DNA of 20,501 bases, taken from NCBI GenBank assembly GCA_050115015.1, contig JASFRI010000024.1:1-20501 (forward strand). Reading direction: 5' to 3'. Origin of the DNA: JASFRI01 sp050115015 (GTDB lineage: Bacteria; Acidobacteriota; Polarisedimenticolia; CBDVAL01). The stretch's first letter is position 1. Each line of letters starts with the position of its first letter. Below are positions 15,956-20,501 of the stretch, one piece after another. The position numbers and the translations under genes are program-made. The notes beneath the pieces were generated by a model that made no database searches, had not been told where the DNA came from, and saw only the letters and a list, made by a program, of their open reading frames with translations.

Positions 15956-15985
15956 GGGGGACCTCCCGCCGCGTCAGTCCCCCTC
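15954..15985. terminator. inverted repeat across the convergent junction, possible bidirectional terminator
   Basis: GAGGGGGAC (15954-15962) and GTCCCCCTC (15977-15985) are perfect 9-bp inverted repeats around a 14-nt loop. The left arm overlaps the plus-strand stop codon and the loop contains the minus-strand stop codon. The transcript from either strand can form the same stem at its 3' end. No T run follows on either side, so it is not a standard intrinsic terminator; it may stabilise the 3' ends or pause polymerase. Confidence 0.45.
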
Positions 15986-16468
15986 CAGGGCCGCCCGGAT
16001 CCGCGCCGTCAGGCGCCCGACCTCGCCCTCGCGGAGCTGGCCCTCGACCCGCTCGAGGACCGCGCCGTCCGGGCTGAGCAGCAGCGCGTGGGGCAGTCCC
16101 GCGGGAACCTGGTAGGTCCGGGAGAGCGCTTCGGGATCGCCTGCGTAGAGCAGGACCGGAAGGCGGAAGGACTCCGACGCCACCACGTCCGCCACCCGGC
16201 GGCGAGCCTCGTCCGGGTCCGGGTAGACGAGGCGGTCCAGCGACACCGCGAGGAAGCGCGCACCCGCCGGACCGAGCGCCTCCTGCAGGCCGTTGAGCGC
16301 CGGGATCTCCTGGACGCAGGGGACGCACCAGGTCGCCCAGAAGCTGATCAGCAGCGGATGTCCACGGTCCTGCTCGATACGGGCGGTGAGCCCCGCGAGG
16401 TCCGCGGAGGGAAGCTCCGGACCGGCGCCGGTGGCCGCGAGGGCCAGCACCACGAAGAGAGCACGCAT
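15974..16468 (-). CDS. TlpA/ResA-like thioredoxin-fold protein, exported
   Basis: Thiol-disulfide oxidoreductase of the TlpA/ResA/redoxin family, 164 aa. It likely acts in the periplasm, reducing or exchanging disulfides (cytochrome c maturation is one role known for the family). The N-terminus MRALFVVLALAATGAGPE has a positive residue and a hydrophobic core, consistent with a Sec signal peptide cleaved near residue 15. The active site is FWATWCVPC (43-51) with Cys48 and Cys51, followed by LAVSLD (73-78) and the cis-Pro region PAGLPHALLLSPDG with Pro126. ATG 16468 has GGAG 8 nt upstream. It is the last gene of the minus-strand operon, 20 nt after ygfZ. Its partner is not identified; no cytochrome assembly genes are present. 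Confidence 0.9.
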   Translation of the reverse strand: MRALFVVLALAATGAGPELPSADLAGLTARIEQDRGHPLLISFWATWCVPCVQEIPALNGLQEALGPAGARFLAVSLDRLVYPDPDEARRRVADVVASESFRLPVLLYAGDPEALSRTYQVPAGLPHALLLSPDGAVLERVEGQLREGEVGRLTARIRAALEGD

Positions 16469-16488
16469 CCCTCGATCTCCGGGCGGTC

Positions 16489-17505
16489 TCACCGGACCGC
16501 GGGAAAGGGAAGTTCGACGACCTCGGCGTCCCCCGCCGAGCCCTCGACCTGCAGCCGGTCTCCCGGGCGCACCCCGGACCGGGCGACCAGGGCCAGCGCG
16601 ATCGCGGCGTCGCCCCCGGGGACCGCCGTCGCGCTGGTCAGCCGCCCCACGGTCTCGCCGCCGGACCGGAGGGACGCGCCGGCGGCCGGCGGCTCCCCCG
16701 GCGGGAGGCGCAGCCCGGCGAGACGGCGCTTCACGCTGCTGTAGGTCACCATCTTCGCGAGCGCCTCCTGGCCGGTGAAACACCCCTTCGTCAGGCTCAC
16801 CGAGTCGTCGAGGCCGACCTCCAGGGGGTTGGTGCGCTCGTCGAGCTCCGCGCCGCCGTCCGGCAGGCCGTGGAGGATCCGCAGGACGGTCCAGATCTCG
16901 CGCCCCACGAATCGCAGACCGTGGTCGGCGCCGGCCTGCAGGGCCCGGGCCCGGAGCACCGAGATCTCCTCCTCTTCGCCCAGCAGGAGCCAGCCCCCCG
17001 CGTCCGTGCGGATGAGCAGGCCGGATGCCGTGCCGGGGATCGGTGCCCAGCCGTGGAGCGGGACCGCCGTCCCTCCGGTGAGCGCCGCCGCGACCTCCGT
17101 GGACCGTGGCCCGGTCAGCAGTAGCTGTCCCGTGGCGGCGGTGCGGTCCTCCACCCGCACCCGGCTGCGGAAGATGTAGCGCCGGAGCCAGGACAGGGCC
17201 CGCTCCTGATTCGCCCGGGAGCCGAGCAGCAGCACGTGGTCGGGGAAGGCATGGGCGGTGAACACGTCGACGATCTTCCCGGTGCGCTCGAGCAGCGCCG
17301 CCCGGGCACCGCAGGGTGGCACCAGCTCCTGGAAGGCCTGCGCCGTGATCCGGTGCAGGTACTCGAGCCGCTCCTCCCCGGCCACCCGGATCCGGCTGCG
17401 GTCCGACACGTCGACCAGCGCGGCCCCCCGCAGACCGGCCTCCAGGTCCAACACGGCGTTCGCGGGTCCCGGCGCGCCGCGGGTGTCAGCCTCCTGCCGG
17501 CTCAA
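16489..17505 (-). CDS. ygfZ: YgfZ/GcvT-domain folate-binding protein
   Basis: Member of the YgfZ (mitochondrial IBA57) family, cytoplasmic folate-binding proteins related to glycine-cleavage T protein that help maintain certain Fe-S enzymes. 338 aa from the chosen start. The family signature KGCFTGQE (residues 240-247, Cys242) is intact and is preceded by NPLEVGLDDSVSLT. The N-terminal half has DVSDRSRIRVAGEERLEYLH and LLERTGKIVDVF; the C-terminal beta domain has RRLAGLRLPPGE and GRLTSA. TTG 17505 overlaps the mqnD stop (TTGA), with GGAG about 11 nt upstream, suggesting coupling. GTG 17454 is the main alternative and would give 321 aa; the N-terminal 17 residues look unstructured, so this remains open. 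Family assignment is confident. Confidence 0.9.
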   Translation of the reverse strand: MSRQEADTRGAPGPANAVLDLEAGLRGAALVDVSDRSRIRVAGEERLEYLHRITAQAFQELVPPCGARAALLERTGKIVDVFTAHAFPDHVLLLGSRANQERALSWLRRYIFRSRVRVEDRTAATGQLLLTGPRSTEVAAALTGGTAVPLHGWAPIPGTASGLLIRTDAGGWLLLGEEEEISVLRARALQAGADHGLRFVGREIWTVLRILHGLPDGGAELDERTNPLEVGLDDSVSLTKGCFTGQEALAKMVTYSSVKRRLAGLRLPPGEPPAAGASLRSGGETVGRLTSATAVPGGDAAIALALVARSGVRPGDRLQVEGSAGDAEVVELPFPAVR

Positions 17506-18353
17506 GGCCCCACGAACTCCGCCACCACCCGCTCCGGGAGGAGGCCGGCCTCGTGGCCCTGGTCCAGGAAACGCTGCACCGCCTCGCAGCCGCGCTCGCC
17601 GAGGTCCTGGGTCCACTCGTTCACGTACATGCCCACGAAGGCGTCGGTCCGGGCGCGATCGAGGCCGCGGCCGAAGGTCTCCGCATAGCGGATCGCCTCC
17701 TCCCGGTGGCCGAGCCCGTAGTCGATGCTGTCCCGCAGGGCACGGTAGACCCGCGCGGTGGTGGCCTCGTCGAGATCCCGCCGCACGGCGTTCGCCCCGA
17801 GGGGCAGCGGCAGCCCGTCGTTCCCGGCCCCCCACCATTCTCCCAGGTCCACGACCCGGTGGAGATCCTGATCGCCGTAGGTGAGCTGGCCCTCGTGGAT
17901 CACGAGGCCCGCCTCGAAGCGTCCCCCGGCGACGTCGTCGAGGATGCCGTCGAAGGGCACGACCTCGTGTTCGAACTCACCCTCCAGGTAGAGGGCCAGC
18001 GCCAGGAAGGCCGACGTCATCCGCCCGGGGACCGCGATGCGAACCCGGCGTAGCTGTTCCCGGGTGAGCGGCTTCCGCGCCACGACGCGCGGGCCGTACC
18101 CGTCCCCCATGCTGGCGCCGCACCGCAGGATGCGGTAGCGGGAGTGCAGGTACGCGTAGGCGTGCACCGACACCGCGGTGAGCTCCAGCTCGCCCTCCAG
18201 GGCGCGCCGGTTCAGCGTCTCGATGTCCTGGTGGATCTGCTCGATCCGGAGTCCTGCGGTGTCGATCTTGCCGTTCACCATGCCGTGGAACATGAAGGCA
18301 TCGTCGGAGTCGGGCGAGTGTCCGACGCGGATCCGTGGCTGCATCTCGTTCAT
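17502..18353 (-). CDS. mqnD: 1,4-dihydroxy-6-naphthoate synthase
   Basis: MqnD of the futalosine pathway, which cleaves cyclic de-hypoxanthine futalosine to 1,4-dihydroxy-6-naphthoate on the way to menaquinone. 283 aa, close to characterised MqnD proteins, with a periplasmic-binding-protein-like fold but no signal peptide. Seen: GHSPDSDDAFMFHG (11-24), DIETLNRRALEGE (43-55), GDGYGPRVVARKPL (83-96), RIAVPGRMTSAF (105-116), FEAGLVIHEGQLTYG (146-160) with His153 at the catalytic histidine position, and DLGEWW with GLPLPLGANAVRRDL. MqnA, its relative, lacks the HEGQLTY-type block in this form. ATG 18353 has GAGGAG only 3 nt upstream; ATG 18344 (codon 4) is 12 nt away, so either could be used. It starts 21 nt after trmB. 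No other mqn gene is in the window. Confidence 0.93.
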   Translation of the reverse strand: MNEMQPRIRVGHSPDSDDAFMFHGMVNGKIDTAGLRIEQIHQDIETLNRRALEGELELTAVSVHAYAYLHSRYRILRCGASMGDGYGPRVVARKPLTREQLRRVRIAVPGRMTSAFLALALYLEGEFEHEVVPFDGILDDVAGGRFEAGLVIHEGQLTYGDQDLHRVVDLGEWWGAGNDGLPLPLGANAVRRDLDEATTARVYRALRDSIDYGLGHREEAIRYAETFGRGLDRARTDAFVGMYVNEWTQDLGERGCEAVQRFLDQGHEAGLLPERVVAEFVGP

Positions 18354-18374
18354 GAGCTCCTCGAGTGCGGGACC

Positions 18375-19013
18375 CTACCGGTAGACGATCCGGTGGATCC
18401 GGCGGCCTTGCTCGCGGTACTTCCGTTCGAAGGCGCTGACCGGCCCCTGGTCCCAGTCCGCCGTGGGGTCGGGCCGGAACCCTTCGGCTTCCATCACCTC
18501 CAGGATCTGCGCGAAGTAACTCTCGTGATCCGTGGCGATCCGTACGGATCCTCCGGGTTCCAGGCACCGGCGGAACAGCGGCGGCACTCCGGGCCGGAAC
18601 AGGCGCCGCTTGGCATGCCGTTTCTTGGGCCACGGGTCCGGGAAGTAGACGTGGATCGCGGCGACCGAGCCCTCGGGGACGTGCCGGCCGAGGACCCACT
18701 CGGCCTCCGCCGCAACCACCCGAGCGTTCGCCACGCCCGCCTTGGCCAGACGCCCCCGGGTCAGCCGGACGTACTTCATCCCGAGCTCGACGCCCAGGAA
18801 GTCCACCTCCGGGGCCGCCCGGGAGAGCTGCACGAGGGTGTTCCCCTTCCCGGTGCCGACCTCGATCTCCACCCGCCCGCGACGCCCGAAGATCGCCTCC
18901 CAGCTCAGGCCGTCCGGGTGCTCCGCCAGGGACAGGACCGGCTCGGACATCCCTTCGGGGAGCTCGATGATGCCGGGATCGCGGCGGGGCCCGCGATTGA
19001 GCGAGGAGATCAC
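18375..19013 (-). CDS. trmB: tRNA (guanine-N7-)-methyltransferase
   Basis: S-adenosylmethionine-dependent enzyme that methylates N7 of G46 in the tRNA variable loop. 212 aa from the chosen start, typical length. The Rossmann SAM site VEIEVGTGKGNTLVQLSR (48-65) is followed by FLGVELGMKYVRL (72-84), the TrmB hallmark VYFPDPWPKKRHAKRRL (122-138), LEPGGSVRIATDHESYFAQI (151-170) and the C-terminal FERKYREQGRRIHRIVYR. GTG 19013 overlaps the pyrE stop as GTGA, indicating coupling. ATG 18949 would give 191 aa and is a weaker alternative because it leaves only about 25 residues before the SAM motif. Longer upstream reading runs into pyrE and is not real. Confidence 0.95.
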   Translation of the reverse strand: MISSLNRGPRRDPGIIELPEGMSEPVLSLAEHPDGLSWEAIFGRRGRVEIEVGTGKGNTLVQLSRAAPEVDFLGVELGMKYVRLTRGRLAKAGVANARVVAAEAEWVLGRHVPEGSVAAIHVYFPDPWPKKRHAKRRLFRPGVPPLFRRCLEPGGSVRIATDHESYFAQILEVMEAEGFRPDPTADWDQGPVSAFERKYREQGRRIHRIVYR

Positions 19014-19561
19014 GAGTCCGGGAGGATCTCGCCCCGGCGGAAGATGGGGTGGAAGGGGTACGCCGCCAGCGCCGCGGCGCCTCCCTCCTCCCGGTCCACC
19101 AGGCACGTGACCGCCTGGACGCGGAGTTCCGCGGCCTCGGCGGCCTCGATGGCCTTCAGCGTGGATCCCGCCGTGGTCACGACATCGTCGACGATGAGCA
19201 CCGGCGTGCCGGGCTCGGGGGCCGCCTCGATCTCCCGGGCGGTCCCGTGCCCCTTGGCCTCCTTGCGGACGATGAACCCGGCCAGGGGAAGGCCCTCGAG
19301 ATGGCTCACCGCCGTCACCGCGCAGACGATGGGGTCGGCGCCCAGCGTCAGGCCCCCCACCGCGCGGACCGGGACCTCGAGCCGCCGCACCAGATCGAGG
19401 ATGCAGCGGGCGGTCAGATAGGCGCCCTCGGGATGCAGGGTGGTCTGCTTCGAGTCGAAGTAGAAGGAGCTCTTCCGACCGGACGCGAGCACGAACTCCC
19501 CGAAGCGCAGCGACCGCTCCCGGAGCAACTCCCGGAGCCGCTCCCGCTCCGGTGGGTTCAT
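19010..19561 (-). CDS. pyrE: orotate phosphoribosyltransferase
   Basis: Cytoplasmic enzyme of de novo pyrimidine synthesis that converts orotate and PRPP to orotidine 5'-phosphate. 183 aa, slightly short of the roughly 200-aa norm. Seen: GEFVLASGRKSSFYFDSKQT (21-40), the substrate hood typical of PyrE; AVGGLTLGADPI (67-78); FIVRKEAKGHGT (96-107), the catalytic flexible loop with Lys100, Lys103 and His105; and the PRPP signature VLIVDDVVTTAGST (121-134) with its Asp-Asp pair. ATG 19561 overlaps the upstream small gene's stop (ATGA). No other pyrimidine gene is adjacent, so this is a mixed housekeeping operon. Confidence 0.96.
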   Translation of the reverse strand: MNPPERERLRELLRERSLRFGEFVLASGRKSSFYFDSKQTTLHPEGAYLTARCILDLVRRLEVPVRAVGGLTLGADPIVCAVTAVSHLEGLPLAGFIVRKEAKGHGTAREIEAAPEPGTPVLIVDDVVTTAGSTLKAIEAAEAAELRVQAVTCLVDREEGGAAALAAYPFHPIFRRGEILPDS

Positions 19562-19824
19562 GATCGTTCCAGGATGCGTCGAACCTCCGCGCGGGGATCG
19601 GCGCAGCGGGACAGGTAGCGGATCTGCCCTTCCTCCACGTTCCGGCCGAGCAGCTGCAGGATCTGCCTCATCGGGACCTTGCGGTCGTAGAGGCGCTCCA
19701 GCTCCGGGCGATCCGGCAGCGCCTGGAGCAGATCCTCGATCTCCCGGGACCGACGGGCGAGACTGGCGCCGGCGATCAGGGCGCCGTCCGACAGCACGGG
19801 CGCAGGCTCAGCGGCGTTCTTCAT
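19558..19824 (-). CDS. small uncharacterised protein heading the pyrE operon
   Basis: 88-aa protein whose family I do not recognise. It starts with a flexible stretch (KNAAEPAPVLSDG), then appears almost wholly helical and charged: ASLARRSREIEDLLQALP, LERLYDRKVPMRQILQLLGR, EEGQIRYLSRCADPRAEVRR. It has no signal peptide or membrane segment and one cysteine (Cys74). ATG 19824 is chosen because a strong Shine-Dalgarno (GGAGGAG) lies just upstream; an upstream ATG at 19881 would turn the leader hairpin into coding sequence and has no such site. The stop overlaps the pyrE start by 4 nt, so the two proteins are probably made together. Reality is supported by coupling and Shine-Dalgarno; function is unknown. 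Confidence 0.7.
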   Translation of the reverse strand: MKNAAEPAPVLSDGALIAGASLARRSREIEDLLQALPDRPELERLYDRKVPMRQILQLLGRNVEEGQIRYLSRCADPRAEVRRILERS

Positions 19825-19829
19825 CCGGG

Positions 19830-19838
19830 CTCCTCCCT
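19830..19838 (-). promoter_or_regulatory. strong Shine-Dalgarno of the pyrE operon
   Basis: Minus-strand AGGGAGGAG (19838-19830) contains GGAGG 7 nt before ATG 19824. It decides that start over the ATG at 19881 and sits 3 nt below a 9-bp hairpin, so accessibility could be controlled by the fold. Confidence 0.7.
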
Positions 19839-19841
19839 GGC

Positions 19842-19864
19842 CGCCACGGACCCGTTCCGTGGCG
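19842..19864 (-). promoter_or_regulatory. 9-bp hairpin in the pyrE-operon leader
   Basis: CGCCACGGA (19842-19850) and TCCGTGGCG (19856-19864) are perfectly complementary around a 5-nt loop. The stem ends 3 nt before the Shine-Dalgarno on the minus-strand transcript. It is too close to the start to be a terminator and has no T run; translational control or RNA stability is possible. The predicted promoter places it at about +91 to +113. Confidence 0.5.
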
Positions 19865-19918
19865 AGGCAATCGAGAGACATCCGAGCGTCCAGCGGCGGG
19901 CGGGGGCAACGCGCGCCC

Positions 19919-19936
19919 CCCGGGACCGGTCCCGGG
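19919..19936. repeat. 18-bp perfect palindrome in the divergent control region
   Basis: CCCGGGACCGGTCCCGGG reads the same on both strands. Its core GGACCGGTC recurs as GGACCGGTT at 19939-19947, 16 bp away. It lies just downstream of the predicted minus-strand start site (about 19955), a usual place for a repressor operator; in RNA it could instead form a 7-bp stem with a CCGG loop. No regulator gene is adjacent. GC-rich DNA makes short palindromes more likely, but 18 perfect bases is long. Confidence 0.5.
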
Positions 19937-19961
19937 TCGGACCGGTTCGCGAAGTCTCTGC

Positions 19962-19990
19962 ATGCTACACCGCCGGGGCCCCGCCTTCAA
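19962..19990 (-). promoter_or_regulatory. predicted promoter of the pyrE operon
   Basis: On the minus strand TTGAAG (19990-19985), a 17-nt spacer and TAGCAT (19967-19962) make a plausible sigma-70-type promoter; each hexamer matches four of six consensus bases. Transcription would start near 19955 and give a leader of about 130 nt before ATG 19824, holding the palindrome and hairpin described separately. Confidence 0.42.
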
Positions 19991-20033
19991 GCCGGAAGGC
20001 CCGGGACGCGACAACCTTTTTCTGCGGAACATC

Positions 20034-20062
20034 TTGCGCAACGACGATCCATTTGTTATATT
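20034..20062 (+). promoter_or_regulatory. predicted extended -10 promoter for the 38-aa membrane peptide
   Basis: TTGCGC (20034-20039), a 17-nt spacer and TATATT (20057-20062) preceded by TG at 20054-20055 form an extended -10 promoter in the only clearly AT-rich island of the right-hand region. The -10 matches five of six bases. Transcription would start near 20069, about 132 nt before ATG 20201, diverging from the pyrE-operon promoter with about 43 bp between the two -35 boxes. Confidence 0.55.
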
Positions 20063-20109
20063 TCCCGAGCTTTCGTCGAACGCCGGCGCGGCGAAGGGTC
20101 CAACCAGCC

Positions 20110-20130
20110 GGCCGCCTTCCACCGGCGGCC
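20110..20130 (+). promoter_or_regulatory. hairpin in the leader of the small membrane peptide gene
   Basis: GGCCGCC (20110-20116) and GGCGGCC (20124-20130) form a perfect 7-bp stem with a 7-nt loop in the predicted leader. No T run follows. It may be structural or regulatory, or merely chance in GC-rich sequence. Confidence 0.3.
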
Positions 20131-20200
20131 CCGAGGGCCGGTCCCAGTCGAACCATGCGTCGCCTCCGCTCGGAAGGTGCCGCCCACCAAGAGGAACGGG

Positions 20201-20317
20201 ATGAACTCCGTGCTGATCGTCACCACCGTCGTGGCCAGTGTCGGTCTGAGCATCGCCATCGCCGCGCTGCTGCTCCGCGTCGCCCTGAAGCTGCTGGGGC
20301 GGAATCTCGCCAAGTAG
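20201..20317 (+). CDS. 38-aa single-span membrane peptide
   Basis: Probable small membrane protein. The first residues MNSV are followed by a long uninterrupted hydrophobic stretch (LIVTTVVASVGLSIAIAALL, residues 4-23) and a positively charged amphipathic end, RVALKLLGRNLAK. The positive-inside rule suggests the C-terminus lies in the cytoplasm. ATG 20201 is preceded by AGAGGA (20190-20195) at 5-nt spacing, and a good extended -10 promoter lies about 140 bp upstream. The frame is open far upstream (to 19859), but that part is low-quality Arg/Pro-rich sequence crossing the promoter. I do not recognise a family; single-span peptides of this size often modulate a membrane partner, but none is indicated here. 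It stands alone, diverging from the pyrE operon. Confidence 0.6.
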   Translation: MNSVLIVTTVVASVGLSIAIAALLLRVALKLLGRNLAK

Positions 20318-20397
20318 TCCCCCGCAGGACCCACAAACAGCCCCTCGAGCCGGAAACGGTCGCCTCCGACGGCATCAGACTTTTCGGCCGGACCTCT

Positions 20398-20415
20398 AGC
20401 AGGCTGCTGAAAAAC
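20398..20415. repeat. sequence resembling an insertion-sequence terminal repeat
   Basis: AGCAGGCTGCTGAAAAAC at 20398-20415 resembles the terminal inverted-repeat core (CAGGCTGCTGAAAAA) I associate with ends of several transposase-bearing insertion sequences. The element would extend right, past the window edge; no transposase frame and no matching second end are present. The rest of 20318-20501 holds no gene and no convincing terminator that I can see. Confidence 0.3.
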
Positions 20416-20501
20416 TCCGCGGCCCGCGCGCGAGCCGTTTGCGAGGAGGGCGGCGCCCGAGGTCAGCCATCGACCCGACCCGAGGGGACCGCCGCGGACG
20501 C

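Noticed and set aside
19825..19881. ATG 19881 as the start of the small pyrE-operon protein (107 aa).
   Set aside because: It would translate through the 9-bp hairpin and the strong Shine-Dalgarno that clearly serves ATG 19824.
20340..20385. Possible terminator after the small membrane peptide gene (imperfect stems around the GTCGCCTCCGAC region, then TTTT).
   Set aside because: The stems are only about 4 bp with mismatches, and the T run is short and displaced from the stem.
1..20501. CRISPR arrays, tRNA or rRNA genes, integrase, toxin-antitoxin or defence genes.
   Set aside because: I saw no regularly spaced repeats, no tRNA-like cloverleaf or rRNA sequence, and no frame with motifs of those protein families.

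Overview
The window is a very GC-rich bacterial segment (about 70% or more by eye, with G/C in most third codon positions). It carries two converging gene blocks. A futalosine-route menaquinone gene (mqnD), a Wzy/undecaprenyl-type polysaccharide locus and many GTG/TTG starts point to a high-GC Gram-negative lineage. Acidobacteriota or Myxococcota-like relatives are my best guess, but the phylum is not established from this sequence.

Bases 2-15955 form an extracellular polysaccharide locus. Plus-strand order: an asparagine-synthase-type amidotransferase (5' end cut off); a GT26 (WecG/TagA/CpsF) glycosyltransferase; a first O-antigen-ligase/polymerase-like membrane protein; a membrane-TPR-carbohydrate-binding fusion protein; a second ligase/polymerase-like protein; the UDP-GlcNAc 2-epimerase WecB; and a GT39-type membrane glycosyltransferase. 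Two GT2 enzymes follow on the minus strand (9185-11040). The plus strand then resumes with a third GT2, a polyprenyl glycosylphosphotransferase, a GT4 and a second polyprenyl glycosylphosphotransferase. Most junctions are 1-4 nt overlaps, so translation is probably coupled. Together these genes could start a lipid-linked repeat unit (two alternative priming enzymes), extend it (GT2, GT4, GT26, with ManNAc supplied by WecB), modify it (amidotransferase, GT39) and polymerise or ligate it (two WaaL/Wzy-like proteins). No flippase, chain-length regulator or outer-membrane exporter is visible; these may lie beyond the left edge.

Bases 15974-19824 on the minus strand are a compact housekeeping operon, read right to left: an unrecognised 88-aa protein, pyrE, trmB, mqnD, ygfZ and a TlpA-like periplasmic thioredoxin. 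It converges on the polysaccharide block with 18 bp between stop codons and a 9-bp inverted repeat across the junction.

Bases 19825-20200 are a 376-bp divergent control region. It holds a predicted promoter in each direction, an 18-bp perfect palindrome and hairpins in both predicted leaders. To its right are a probable 38-aa single-span membrane peptide (20201-20317) and a motif resembling an insertion-sequence end near 20398.

The most unusual items are the membrane-TPR-CBM60-like fusion between two ligase paralogues, a 393-nt antisense overlap of two glycosyltransferase genes, and the structured divergent region ahead of the pyrE operon.
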